A stretch of 64,000 nt of DNA from Mantis religiosa (GCA_030765055.1 CM060953.1:177550772-177614771); one strand, 5' to 3'. Counted from the stretch's first letter, positions 11,641 to 23,223 are shown. Program-made: numbers and translations. The notes: generated from the sequence alone by a model not told the origin.

Positions 11641-12590
11641 TTATCCCACGATGGTACCAGTCTCTGATTTTTGATGTGAAGAATTCTGTGACTCCCACTT
11701 GCACAGCTTCAATGTTCTTAAAATTCTTCCATGTAGAAAACGGATCGAAAAAGATGATAATTGATATTGAATATCAGGGCTGTATGCTGGATGTGGTAGC
11801 AGTTCTATTCCTCCCAATTCTTGAAATTTTTCCATGGTTATTCTTGCAGTATTCTTGTCCTGCGTCAACAGAACTCTATTTCGGTTAACAAATGGTTCTC
11901 GTTCCAAATGTTGAGAATAAAGATGCACATCAATCGCCCGTAGTTGGGCACAAACTCCCATTAAATGAAGCCTTCATTACTTCATTACTTTGGGACCGAA
12001 CTGATTTGTTTTAACGATGACTTTGGCAGGTTGGCAGGTATCAAGTCAGTGTTTCGAGACAGGGTTTCACTAATATACTAATTTTTCATTATAAATGACA
12101 ATTCTCCTGCCAAATCTATCATCCATATGATTACGGCTAAGCTGACAAGATATCCACTCTACGTTCAGCCTGTTGAGGTGTCAGTTCATGAGGTACGGAT
12201 CTACAGTTTCTGCATGCCTAATGTAGCGATGTATGGTATCTTTGGATGCAACATGTTCTTCTGAAAGCCTAACGTCCTTTTTTGCGGATTTTTTTCGCAA
12301 AATTTGTCGTGTATCCTCAATATTCCATACTTTATGTCTTCCATACTGTGGTATATCTTTAGTGTTTTCATCTATATTGTTGAAAAATTGCAAACATCGT
12401 TGTACCACAGGCTCACTAACGACAGCTCTTCCTTCCACTTCATGTATTCTTCGAGCTGCAGCAGCGCCTTTATAATCTTGCTTCCAGTAGTGTTTTGTTA
12501 TCTCCAATTTTGTGATTGTTTATTAACAACTGAAGACTGATACATACTCGCAATGTACGGAACACTAACCATGACATCCTGCATTTTTTT
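11641..12590 (-). mobile_element. Mariner transposon with large internal deletion (lineage 1, copy 1)
   Basis: On the minus strand, a start at 12507 opens 108 codons: MEITKHYWKQDYKGAAAARR, a helix-turn-helix region, VWNIEDTRQ, and a second DNA-binding segment SKDTIHRYIR. It then jumps across a deletion to a C-terminal block with FVNRNRVLLTQD, FQELGGIELLPHPAYSPD and a terminal TIVG. The first catalytic aspartate region is deleted and the second/third region is frame-damaged after AYSPD. The 5' flank (CTTCAGTTGTTAATAAAC) is shared with the copy at 17.4 kb, which places it as the 5' UTR. Mariner family is certain from the HPAYSPD block; the element is dead. Confidence 0.75.
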
Positions 12591-12795
12591 AATGTACGTC
12601 CTCCAACGTTAAGTCATATCGGACGGTAATAAATTGGGTGAAATGATGCTCAAATGAGTCCAGGTTCCACGGACATTTGTCTTGAAGGATAAGGGAAATC
12701 CCCGGAAAAAATCTTATCCAGGTAACTCACCCTGACCGAGATTCGAACTCGGGACCTCTTGAAAGTGAGGCAGACATGCTACCATCCTGGAAATG
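12591..12795 (-). mobile_element. SINE-A copy
   Basis: Full body with AGATTCGAACTCGGGACCTC on the plus strand (B-box inverted) and a T-run at the left edge that is the inverted poly(A) tail. It abuts the 5' end of the mariner remnant. Confidence 0.8.
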
Positions 12796-13560
12796 GCATT
12801 GCCAAATCAAAGAAACCCAATTAATTTTCCAAAACACTAAAATAAAAAAAAAACCTACTTTACTTATGGTTATTAATAAACAATGTAAAAACAGCTAATT
12901 CCTCGCTTAAATGTAACATAATTCAGCTGAGAACAATATTACTCCATTTCTCACAGAACATCTTCCTATGCAAATGTATCTTAACAGGGTGGGAGAGTTT
13001 CAGTATAACTTTGCAGATTGGATAAGGAAAACATAAATAGCTCAGTATATGTTGTGCTCCTGTAAAGCTTTTGCTTACAAGAGATATATTGCCTTAGAGA
13101 AACTTTTCATACAAACACAAGACTGAAACCATATCCGTTATGGGACTTGCATTTCTTGGTAAAGAGCCAGACATAATAAATTGACTTTAAAACGATACCA
13201 CCATCTCTATCGAGCAAGACAAGGAATTGCTACCTACACTAAGCAGAAAAACTGATGCATTCTACACAAGAATTTGGTATATAGATTTCTCAGGAAAAGT
13301 TTATTTTGAGGCTCGGGAACCAAAACAACTATTTTTACAAAAAGGTCTAATTGTATACAGAGTTACTAAAACAAAATAAAAGAAAAAACGTCTTTAAAAA
13401 ATCAAACTCGTTATTTAAGTTCAGCATCTTTCTAGTATGGGACGCCAAGATTTTCACTAAATACCCCGTAAGTTACAATTTATTATTTATTCCTTAATCC
13501 TTTTGATTTTGCCAAAATATTAAGTATTGTATACATGCTTAGGCTTTCATGGCCACCGTT
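12796..13560. other. AT-rich intronic sequence
   Basis: No coding or repeat unit recognised. Confidence 0.4.
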
Positions 13561-13770
13561 AATCCAATAGAATGTATTTCCCGGGGTTGTGGGCTGTGGT
13601 CCAGAAGATGAAAATTCTCATGACGTTTTGCTCATATCTCCGACGAGCATCTTCAAGGTACTTGCTAGAATCCTCTGAAGATACTCGTCGGAGATATGAG
13701 CGAAACGTCAGAAGAATTTTCATCCTCTGGACCACGGCCTACAAGCCCGAGAAATACATTCTAATGGATT
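13561..13770. repeat. 210-bp fold-back palindrome with a hammerhead-like core
   Basis: Two arms of about 98 bases (13561-13658 and 13673-13770) are inverted copies around a 14-base loop, with roughly 90% pairing. The right arm carries CTGAAGA (13675-13681), an imperfect hairpin, then CGAAACGTC (13701-13709), the order of conserved blocks in a hammerhead ribozyme (CUGANGA, GAA, NUH). The left arm's version is mutated (TTGAAGA, CAAAACGTC). Stems I and III would be very short. Similar blocks are known in terminal repeats of Penelope-like elements; this may be a solo inverted terminal pair of such an element. Confidence 0.6.
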
Positions 13771-13784
13771 AAGTATTATGACAT

Positions 13785-14640
13785 ACAAAATCTGAAACTC
13801 CCAAACCTGTACTAAAAGCACTAGCATTAGAAACTGTGAACAATAGATACCCACCTGAAGAATGGTTACATATCTACACAGATGGATCTAACTTGGACAA
13901 CAACTCAGGAGCAGGAATTAAGTGTGCACTGTTCTCATTCTATCAACCAGCAGGATACCACGCAACAAATTTTGATGCAGAAGTAACGGCTATTCATATT
14001 TCACTCCAACACCTTATATACAGGATAGATAAATTGAAAAATGCTGTTATATTTTCTGATTCTAAAGCAGCAATATGTGCAATAAGTTCATATAAAATGA
14101 GGTCAACCCAAATTAAAGAATGACACAAAATGATCCAACAACTTCAAAAAATACAGAAAATAATTATATTACAGTGGATACCTGCACATTGTGGAATTGC
14201 TGTAAATTAATCAGCTGATATTCTTGCCAAAAAGGTGCACATTTAATTCAGAACAAAAGTAAAAACTTACCCTTTAAATCCATAAAAAGATTAATCAAAA
14301 GCAAATATAAAAAACCAATCAATATCTAACAAAGCCAAAGATAAAAATGTAACATTTTAATTAAAAATCCATAAATTACTCCATAAATTCCACGTAAAGC
14401 TGCAGTAGCAAATTTTAGATTACTTACGGAACATGATTATTTGGCCAAACACTTACACAGAACAGGAATTTATACAAGTTCAAATTTCCCTCTGTTCAAC
14501 AAAGAAGAGGAAATGACTGAAGGACATCTTTTAATCTGTGAAGCCCTACCTGCCGGACCCACTACACAGAAATATTGGGGAGCAAGAGAGCTAATGGCTT
14601 CAATGACAAAGCCTAGCAGTTGATAACAAAGAAGAGAAAA
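13785..14640 (+). pseudogene. LINE C-terminus with RNase H domain
   Basis: This is the end of a non-LTR retrotransposon polyprotein. The RNase H domain shows all four acidic positions in order: YTDGS, DAEVTAI, SDSKAA and, after a stop, SADILAKK. It is followed by the family's C-terminal block with HLHRTGIY, an EEMTEGHLLICEALPAG stretch (the His and Cys of a CCHC-like motif; the first two cysteines are replaced), and KYWGARELMAS. Several stops and frameshifts break it between 14123 and 14440. RNase H plus this tail is typical of Jockey/I/R1-type LINEs. Its last segment is the founder unit of the minisatellite that follows. Confidence 0.7.
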
Positions 14641-17040
14641 TGACTGAAGAACATCTTCTAACCTGTGAAGCCCTACCTGCCGGACCCACTACACAGAAAT
14701 ATTGGAGAGCAAGAGAGCTAATGGCTTCAATGCCAAAGCCTAGCATTTGATAACAAAGAAGAGAAAATGACTGAAGAACATCTTCTAACCTGTGAAGCCC
14801 TACCTGCCGGACCCACTACACAGAAATATTGGAGAGCAAGAGAGCTAATGGCGTCATTGCCAAAGCCTAGCATTTGACAACAAAGAAGAGGAAATGACTG
14901 AAGAACATCTTTTAACCTGTGAAGCCCTACCTGCCGGACCCACTACACAGAAATATTGGGGAACAAGAGAGCTAATGGCTTCATTGCCAAAGCCTAGCAT
15001 TTGACAACAAAGAAGAGGAAATGACTGATGAACATCTTCTAACCTGTGAAGCCCTACCTGCCGGACCCACTACACATAAATATTGGAGAGCAAGAGAGCT
15101 AATGGCTTCATTGCCAAAGCCTAGCATTTGACAACAAAGAAGAGGAAATGACTGATGAATATCTTTTAACCTGTGAAGCCCTACCTGCCGGACCCACTAC
15201 ACATAAATATTGGAGAGCAAGAGAGCTAATGGCTTTATTGCCAAAGCCTAGCATTTGACAACAAAGAAGAGAAAATGACTGAAGAACATCTTCTAACCTG
15301 TGAAGCCCTACCTGCCGGACCCACTACACAGAAATATTGGGGAACAAGAGAGCTAATGGCTTCATTGCCAAAGCCTAGCATTTGACAACAAAGAAGAGGA
15401 AATGACTGATGAACATCTTCTAACCTGTGAAGCCCTACCTGCCGGACCCACTACACAGAAATATTGGAGAGCAAGAGAGCTAATGGCTTCATTGCCAAAG
15501 CATAGCATTTGACAACAAAGAAGAGGAAATGACTGATGAACATCTTCTAACCTGTGAAGCCCTACCTGCCAATCCCACTACACAGAAATATTGGAGAGCA
15601 AGAGAGCTAATGGCTTCTTTGCCAAAGCCTAGCATTTGAAAACAAAGAAGAGGAAATGACAGAAGAACATCTTTTAACCTGTGAAGTCCTAACTGCCAGA
15701 CCCACTACACAGAAATATTGGAGAGCAAGAGAGCTAATGGCTTCATTGCCAAAGCCTAGCATTTGACAACAAAGAAGAGGAAATGACTGAAGAACATCTT
15801 CTAACCTGTGAAGCCCTACCTGCCGGACCCACTACACAGAAATATTGGAGAGCAAGTGAGCTAATGGCTTCATTGCCAAAGCCTAGCATTTGACAACAAA
15901 GAAGAGGAAATGACTGAAGAACATCTTTTAACCTGTGAAGCCCTGCCTGCCGGACCCATTACACAGAAATATTGGAGAGCAAGATAGCTTCTGGCTTCAT
16001 TGCCAAAGCCTAGCATTTGACAACAAAGAAGAGGAAATGACTGAAGAACATCTTTTAACCTGTGAAGCCCTACCTGCCGGACCCACTACACAGAAATATT
16101 GGAGAGCAAGTGAGCTAATGGCTTCATTACCAAAGCCTAGCATTTGACAACAAAGAAGAAGAAATGACTGAAGAACATCTTCTAACCTGTGAAGCCCTAC
16201 CTGCCGGACCCACTACACAGAAATATTGGAGAGCAAGTGAGCTAATGGCTTCATTGCCAAAGCCTAGCATTTGACAACAAAGAAGAGGAAATGACTGAAG
16301 AACATCTTTTAACCTGTGAAGCCCTGCCTGCCGGACCCACTACACAGAAATATTGGAGAGCAAGATAGCTTCTGGCTTCATTGCCAAAGCCTAGCATTTG
16401 ACAACAAAGAAGAGGAAATGACTGAAGAACATCTTTTAACCTGTGAAGCCCTACCTGCCGGACCCACTACACAGAAATATTGGAGAGCAAGATAGCTTCT
16501 GGCTTCATTGCCAAAGCCTAGCATTTGACAACAAAGAAGAGGAAATGACTGAAGAACATCTTTTAACCTGTGAAGCCCTACCTGCCGGACCCACTACACA
16601 GAAATATTGGAGAGCAAGAGAGCTAATGGCTTCATTACCAAAGCCTAGCATTTGACAACAAAGAAGAGGAAATGACTGAAGAACATCTTCTAACCTGTGA
16701 AGCCCTACCTGCCGGACCCACTACACAGAAATATTGGAGAGCAAGTGAGCTAATGGCTTCATTGCCAAAGCCTAGCATTTGACAACAAAGAAGAGGAAAT
16801 GACTGAAGAACATCTTTTAACCTGTGAAGCCCTACCTGCCGGACCCACTACACAGAAATATTGGAGAGCAAGATAGCTTCTGGCTTCATTGCCAAAGCAT
16901 AGCATTTGACAACAAAGAAGAGGAAATGACTGAAGAACATCTTCTAACCTGTGAAGCCCTACCTGCCGGACCCACTACACAGAAATATTGGAGAGCAAGA
17001 TAGCTAATGGCTTCATTGCCAAAGTCTAGCATTTGACAAC
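14502..17040. repeat. 127-bp minisatellite, 20 copies, derived from LINE coding sequence
   Basis: Units start (at a shared ATGACTGA) every 127 bases from 14513 to 16926, giving 20 copies with very few indels. Each unit encodes the LINE tail from NKEEEMTE through CEALPAG to KYWRARELMAS and a stop. Because 127 is not a multiple of three, no long frame persists. Diagnostic variants recur with a three-unit period in places: GGGGAAC in units 4 and 7, each followed by two units with GATGAA, and AGTGAGC / GATAGCTTC alternation in units 11-20. The array ends in (AAC)n. It lies in lectin intron 1. Confidence 0.97.
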
Positions 17041-17064
17041 AACAACAGTATTATGACATTTGCT

Positions 17065-17262
17065 TTTAATTTAGTCCTTAAACCTTAAGTCATATTGAAC
17101 GATGAATAGAATGAATGAAATGAGTCTAGGATCCACAGAGCTGTGAGTTGACATTCACCTTTCAGAAGAAGGGAAACCCCTGAAAAATACCTTATCCAGT
17201 TACCAAGATTCGAACTTGGTAACCCTTGAACGTGAGCCAGACATGTTATTACCAGATGATCT
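17065..17262 (-). mobile_element. SINE-A copy, degenerate
   Basis: Body and B-box are recognisable (AAGATTCGAACTTGG on plus) with small deletions relative to other copies. Confidence 0.65.
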
Positions 17263-17461
17263 CATTAGTGAAGTCCGTTTTTTTATTTCGGTGTTTTGGA
17301 AAATATATTGGATTTCTTTGGTTTCAAAAAGGTATTTACAGGATGACATGGCTAGCCTTTTGTAAACTGAGAATATGATTTAAGTCTTCAGTTGTTAATA
17401 AACAATCACAAATGGAGAACTTAGTCATTCTAAAACATTACTGAAAACAAAATTATATCTT

Positions 17462-17697
17462 TTTTTGTAATTTACGTCATCCAACGTTAAGTGATATTGG
17501 ACAATTAATGGAATAGCTGAAATGATGCTAAAATGAGCCCACGGTACATAGAACTTCGAGTTGCCTTACATTCGTCTTTCAGGATAAGGGAAAATCCAGG
17601 AAAAAACTTATCCAGGTAACTCGCCCTGACCGAGACTCCAAATCTGGACCTCTTGGAGGTGAGATATACATGCTACTACCACGCTACCGAGGCAGGT
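17462..17697 (-). mobile_element. SINE-A copy inserted in mariner copy 2
   Basis: Full length in minus orientation, with head GCTACCGAGGCAGG at its right edge. It abuts the next SINE-A head to head. Confidence 0.8.
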
Positions 17698-17898
17698 GTT
17701 CAAGAGGTCCCGAGTTCGAATCTCGGTCAGGGCGAGTTACCTGGATAAGGTTGTTTTCGGGGTTTTCCCTCATCCTGGAAGACTAATATCAGGTAACTCT
17801 AAGCTCCATTAACACCGGACTCATTTGAGCATCATTTCACCCATTTCATTCATCGTCAGATATGACTGAACGTTGGAGGACGTAAATTACAAAAAAAG
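17698..17898 (+). mobile_element. SINE-A copy, 5'-truncated
   Basis: Starts within the head at CAAGAGGTCCCGAGTTCG and ends GGACGTAAATTACAAAAAAAG. It forms an inverted repeat with its left neighbour. Confidence 0.8.
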
Positions 17899-18419
17899 AA
17901 ACTGAGGCGGCCGTTTCAACAATGGAGAAAAAAAATGAAGATTTACCACGTTCTGAAAGACCTAAGGTATGGAATATACGCAAAGTTTTGCGCAATAATC
18001 CGCAAAAAAGTATCCGTAGGCTTTCAGAAGAACTTGGTCCATCATAAGATACCATACATCGCCTCATTAAGAAACTTGCAAAATCATACAAAAGCTGTGC
18101 ATCTGTACGTCATGAACTGACACCTTAATAGGCTGAACGTAGAGTGGATTTCTTCGTTAGCTTATCCCTAATCCCACGGATGACAGATTTCTCAGGAGAA
18201 TTGTTACTTATGATGAAAAATGGGTATATTGCCGAAAACCTGATGTCTTGAACCAGTGGCTTGATCGCCACCAATCTGCCAAAGCCATCTTTAAAACATA
18301 ATCAGTTCGGTCCCAAAGTAATTTTGTGTGCCTGGTGGAATTTTGAAGGTGTGATTCACTGGGATTTTGTTCCAGACGAGTGATTGATGCGTTGATTAGT
18401 TAACCGAAATAGGGTTCCA

Positions 18420-19150
18420 TCAGAACAGTGATACCGAAATTAAGGTTTACCATAAGTAAAGAATCATGATGGATGTCAAAGGAATGTTGGTTCTTTGTTA
18501 CGAAAAGGGCAAGGCCAGTTGAGTTGGGGGAAAAATTTTTATAACAAAAGCAATGTAAGAAACAGTGTCCTTAGCAGATTTCTAAAGGGGCTCACTTGAT
18601 TTGTCGAATAGAGTATTCTTTGGATCATTCAGAATGGCATGACAAAACAGCCTCAAAGGGATCTTTGGTTGAATGAAGAGGGCTTTCCTGAAAGTGAAAG
18701 TTACATATACACCCACGCGCATCTGTGGTCATTCAAACAGTCTTCGGCGTGAGGCCGATTAGAGCGGTCCAAGGCGTGAGGGCTATTACGGGCAGTCCTC
18801 TTGTTCTGTCTTGGATATTTGTCGGTTCATATATATGAGGAACGAATAAAGTTTATCGAGCAATAAACATTCTGCCATCAGTAACTCTAAACAGAAATTG
18901 GTAACCCTTGGTCGGCAACTTTCATTTCGATGTTCTAAAAAAAGAAGCAGTGAATAAATAAGTTGGAAACGAGCATTCCAGTGTCATTAAATACCCTTCT
19001 CACACACATCCACGCATACCCTGTGAGAAACCTCATTGTTTTACCCTGAGCTAAACAAAAGTGCTTCAAACTGTATTGTCAAGTGTAACATTGTTCGCCA
19101 CATATATTGTTGCTTCAAATTGGCCTCCACAACGAGGATTAGTGTAAACA
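18420..19150 (+). other. Foreign insert in mariner copy 2, partly LTR-like
   Basis: The sequence interrupts the transposase between its FEGVIHWD block and the QQDN block. Its second half has a TATATATGAGG box (about 18830), an AATAAAG site (about 18847) and, downstream, AAATTGGTAACCCTTGG, which resembles a primer-binding junction of Gypsy/BEL-type elements. No coding domain was seen. Confidence 0.3.
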
Positions 19151-19470
19151 CATAAACATTTTAGCATCAACAGGACAATGCAACACCCCATGCTGCACGA
19201 ACAACCATGGTAAAATTTCAGAAACTGGGAGAAATGAACTGTTACCACATCCAGCATACAGCCCTGATCTCGCACCATCAGAGTATCATCTTTTTCCATC
19301 CATGACCCATTTTCTACGTGGAAGAAATTTTTAAAATATTGAAGCAGTGCAAGTAGGTGTCATCGAATTCTTCGAGATAGATACCATCGTGGGATAACAA
19401 ACTTCTCTGAACGACGACCCAAAGAACATAGAATCTTATGGTCTACACTTTGAAAATTAGTTGCTTGCTT

Positions 19471-20109
19471 GTCAGAACACATTCAAAATAGTCGTTTTTC
19501 TTAAAAACATTACTCGTGAGACGTTAATTTATGATTAAAATAACTGTTTAAGCTATATTTATGGCAAATGAAAATATATTCCTCTGATTATCCTGTCATT
19601 CTCGGTGACAAAAGTTATATCTGTACCAAAAAATTAATCTCTTTAAGCCCTTAAATTGTACCTAATGCATTTTTAAAGAGTTAGCCATTTACAAGGTATT
19701 TCTGGTTTTTGATATCTTCATATCCAACCAGGCAAATAAAAGAAATGTCAAGGATATCACATAGCAAGTAGTTCTTAAACATTTTCTTACTTTTTAAGGC
19801 CACCATTATACCCCAGTATCTTTGTATCTATAAGTATAATGAAATATGTAATAAAACGAATTTTACTAATATTACTTTCGATTAACATGGAGTAAACAGA
19901 AGTAGAAATACTTATATCAGCAATTCTTTTATCAGTTGAAATTCATATAAGGGTAAAACAGGTTTCTTTTTAATTTTAGGTTAAAAAATATTTGCTTAGG
20001 AGTGGCAACATAAATAGCAGAAGTTATGTTCATACATAATAATCATTGTTTGAATTACTGTCCTGAATATAGAAGCATCATATGTCAGCAGTAGTTTTTT
20101 ATATTTCAG
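19471..20109. other. AT-rich end of lectin intron 1
   Basis: No repeat or coding unit recognised before the acceptor at 20109. Confidence 0.4.
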
Positions 20110-20379
20110 GACCACGAGAACCGCCAGGAGTTAACTACCAGCTTCTTCCTGGCCACGGATATTACAGATTGCACACTGAGGGAAAAACCTGGCACGAGGC
20201 CCTCAGCATCTGTCGCGAAGAAGGTGCACATTTAGCGATAATGAACTCTAGAGAAGAGGCCGAAGCTATCAGGCAGCTCTGGCTTCCTTATCCGGCAATT
20301 TTCGAGGATTGGCGCAACGAATGGGCATTTGTGGGATTTCACGATCTCTACACTGAAGGAAATTACGTCACCATTTTTG
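20110..20379 (+). CDS. C-type lectin (hemolymph LPS-binding protein-like), first CTLD exon
   Basis: This exon encodes the first two thirds of the C-type lectin domain. It begins with a proline-rich linker and YQLLPGHGYY, then helix 1 (KTWHEALSIC with the first domain cysteine), EEGAHLAIMNS, a second helix (EEAEAIRQLW), and the core strand WAFVGFHD followed by EGNYVTIF. The acceptor is TTTCAG at 20104-20109 and the donor is G|GTAAGG at 20379/20380. Both junctions are phase 1 and match the neighbouring exons. The reading frame runs on into the intron only as a short read-through. Length and order fit single-CTLD insect lectins. The preceding intron (about 12.5 kb) holds a sequencing gap, mariner remnants and a 20-copy minisatellite, so expression may depend on splicing through a very repetitive intron. 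Confidence 0.9.
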
Positions 20380-20571
20380 GTAAGGTGCTTTCGATTTCTT
20401 CTTTTCCAACTTCCTTAGCTTTACACGTGGTGTTAAGGGATCCTTGTTCCTCTATCCCTTATGTATTTAGGCAGAGATTTGAACAGAAACCCTGGATCTG
20501 ATAGAGAATTCAGGATGGATGATGAATTGGATTACTAGTATGCGATAAGTAGATGACAGAATATGGGTGAA

Positions 20572-20712
20572 ATGAATATAGGAAAAAATGATAATGGATA
20601 CCAGAAAATTTCCGACCCTACACCGTGTTGTCCACCAAAATTCTCGCCTGTATTGGAACCCGGGCCGCCTTGGTGAGAGTCAAGCGGTCTACTCGTTCGG
20701 CCACGGTGCGGC
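20572..20712 (-). mobile_element. SINE-B, 5' half only
   Basis: tRNA-like head in minus orientation (GGAACCCGGGCCGCCTTGG and GAGAGTCAAGCGGTCT on plus) plus the CCGTGTTGTCCACC body. The 3' half is missing. Confidence 0.75.
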
Positions 20713-21151
20713 TGCTTTTGAAGTCTATAAGTATACATAATGACAGTTGAATTCTGGTATGTTTTATAGAGTGTTATACTTCATTTCTTTTATTTCGGTT
20801 AGTTTCGTCAGCCGGAACATTTTTTCTCAGCCACCACTATGTTCTGAGTGAGGGTAGGAAATGTTATCACAAAATCTGTACTTGCTTCACATGCGCTGTT
20901 CTTCCCTCGCTCCTCATTGAGGGAAGTGAGTGGGCGTTTGCAAAATATGTAAGTGACCTTGAGAAGACTGGTGAAAATGAAAATAACATTTCTTGTTTTA
21001 TCTCATTGGCCCTTCATCCTCTATTCCTTCCAGTACTGAAAATAACTTCATGATCCAAACATTTTTGCTAAAATCAGTGCTAAAGAAAATATTTCTATGG
21101 ATAGGAATGTACTTGTATATCTTTAAACTAAAAGTTTTATGATATAATCTT

Positions 21152-21880
21152 ACAAGTCCCCTCCTATTTCAATGCACTTTTTATAGCGTCCCTGCCAGTC
21201 CTTGAACACGTGCTGCAGACCATTCTTTGTCAGGTCCTTGAGAATCGCCTCACTTTTCTTCAGCACTGCTTCAGAGTTCTCAAATCGAATACCTCAATCT
21301 TCGATTATCACCGGTGATGCCATGGTTGCATCATTATGATCCTGCAGGAAAACAAGCCAGTACAGTGTGGAAATCACCAGGTTCTCCTACACCAAAAAAG
21401 GCAAAAGTTGTTCCATCTGCACGTAAAGTGATGGTCATCACATTTTTCGACTGTAATGGAATGATTTACCAGCATGCAGTTCCCCCTCATACTACTATTA
21501 CAGCAGCATACTTCACGTCAGTATTGGCTACACTGAGGAAGCATATTACAAAGAAACGACCAGAGCTTTCTCTGACTAGGTGGTGACTTCATCATGACAA
21601 TGCACGGCCTCACGTCGCAAATCAAGTCATGCAGTTTCTGGCTCGATTCAACATTACCTGTATACCACATCCATATTATAGCCACGATCTTGCACCCTGT
21701 GACTGTTTTTTATTCCCATCACTAAAGGCAAAACTTAGGGGTATTCTATTTGAGAACTCTGAAGCAGTGTTCAAGAAAAGTGAGGCGATTCTCAAGGACC
21801 TGACAAAGAATGATCTGCAGCACTGTTCAAGGACTGGCAGAGACGATATAAAAAGTGCATTGAAGTAGTAGGGGACTACT
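21152..21880. mobile_element. Mariner fold-back derivative (lineage 2)
   Basis: The plus-strand part (21300-21871) encodes the catalytic half of a mariner transposase: KQASTVWKSPGSPTP, KVMVITFFDCNGMIYQH, HHDNARPHVANQ and SHDLAPCDCFLFPSL, with the second and third catalytic Asp at DD34D spacing. The N-terminal DNA-binding half is absent, one stop follows SLTRW, and the end is frameshifted. Directly before it, 21152-21290 is an inverted copy of the transposase 3' end (matching 21748-21875), in which the original frame FKDWQGRYKKCIE is kept. The whole is thus a snap-back structure, sitting in lectin intron 2. Confidence 0.75.
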
Positions 21881-22074
21881 TTGAAAAATATCATGTAAAC
21901 ATTGAATTGCAATAATAATCATTTGTGTAAAATTCAGTCTGTCTTTGTTTACAGCCCTCGTACTCTTTTAATGACAAATTTTAGAGTGTACTTAACCTAT
22001 CAGAACATTTCAGCAACTGCCGAGCGTTAACTAAATATCATAGAGGTTCCAATAAATACAATAATTGAAGACAT

Positions 22075-23223
22075 TGAGGCGGTCCTTGCCCGTTAAGCAC
22101 CTCGTTGAGCCCTCCCGGCACTCAACACCTCATAAGATAGAATATGTGATAGGTGAGGACTACGGATGGGAGGTTTCCAACAGGTCGGGTTTTTTTAGGG
22201 TAGATCTGCATGAGTACTCGCTTTTGAGTTCCAGGGAGTAGGTGCGTCCTGACAGTGAGTGGGTATTGTCACATATAAGACACCGCGACCTTTGAATGTC
22301 AAGTTTATTGTTACAATTAGTCCTCTCCACTCGCCACTGTTGACGATGTTATTCGCACATTAGGCGCGAGATTTGAGATTTTCCCGTTGCTGCGCGCATG
22401 ACACGACTGATAATGTATCTATGTACGTGTTGTTCCTGAACGTCGTTAGTGAATTACTTCGCACAACAGAGTATTTCCGGAGGATTATTAAACAAAAACG
22501 GAGTGCGGTGAAATCTTAATGACCTTGTAATGTGTGCAGTTTCGCTCATTCGCTAACACAGGTTGTTCGATAACCACCTAATGTGAGTTACTCCGTCCAT
22601 CCACGGACGCGGACTCTGATGAAACTTCTGTACTTGTTGCCTCCTTCACACGCCGAAACAGGCAAACATCGAACGTCGCCTTTGCACAAATTTCCCCTTC
22701 CTTTCGCCGAATTTTGGACACTTTAGAGGTCATGTGACCGGTTGCTTGTCCCTTATAGGTTGTGTTTCATCCCTACTCTTGAATTTAATAGCAATTTCTA
22801 GTGTATGAGGTGTGTATTCCACGCGAATTTCTCTTTCCCACAGTCAAGCTAATTAATGCATAAGCATGTTTGGAACTGTGTGCCTTAGATTCCAGAGTCT
22901 ATTCTCTCGTCACGTATTATATGCAGGCCAATACTTAGGCTGGCGCCGAGGGTCTATCCTTGGACAATGCCACATTTTTCGGCTAGGAACACAAAAAGAA
23001 CCTGTCTGTGCGGGAAAATGTTCATTTTTCCCTCTCCTCATGCTTTTAATAATATATATCGGGATTGCCTGTTTAGTATTTGCACTTGTATATTTAATCA
23101 TTATCCTCTATATTTATTATAGCTTTAATTCATATTGTGGTATCTATCCGCCCTTAATTATGCCTGTAATAAGACTTTCGGGGTTATTATGATGATGATG
23201 TGCCTAACAGGGACGGTATCAAC
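22075..23223 (+). repeat. Repeat H, copy 1 (1.15 kb)
   Basis: Aligns over its full length with the reverse complement of 36033-37188. It starts TGAGGCGGTCCTTGCC and ends CCTAACAGGGACGGTATCAAC. It has a GC-rich first third (GCGCGAGATTTGAGATTTTCCCG) and an AT-rich last third. The ends show only faint inverted similarity. The 108-codon frame at 22866-23192 is hydrophobic but not conserved in the second copy, so it is probably non-coding. Likely a non-autonomous transposon or LTR-like unit; class unknown. Confidence 0.75.

Larger units (their letters stand above)
17325..19470 (+). mobile_element. Mariner transposon (lineage 1, copy 2), interrupted and decayed
   Basis: The 5' UTR (CTTCAGTTGTTAATAAACAA) and start codon at 17413 (MENLVILKHYW) match copy 1. 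After two SINE-A insertions (17462-17898) coding resumes with EDLPRSERPKVWNIRKVL, RRLSEELG, DTIHRLIKKL and RHELTP. A block FGPKVILCAWWNFEGVIHWD then precedes a foreign insert (about 18420-19150), and the C-terminus follows with QQDNATPHAART, HPAYSPDLAPSEYHLF and TIVG. The second catalytic Asp (QDN) is kept. The third position reads Glu (APSE) instead of Asp, so even without stops it would be impaired. Multiple stops and frameshifts are present. Confidence 0.75.

Noticed and set aside
14502..17040. Possible CRISPR-like or protein-repeat array
   Set aside because: Units are 127 bp with no unique spacers, the host is a eukaryote, and the unit length shifts frame. It is a minisatellite derived from a LINE.
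22866..23192. 108-codon hydrophobic frame in repeat H as a membrane protein gene
   Set aside because: The second repeat H copy does not preserve the frame.
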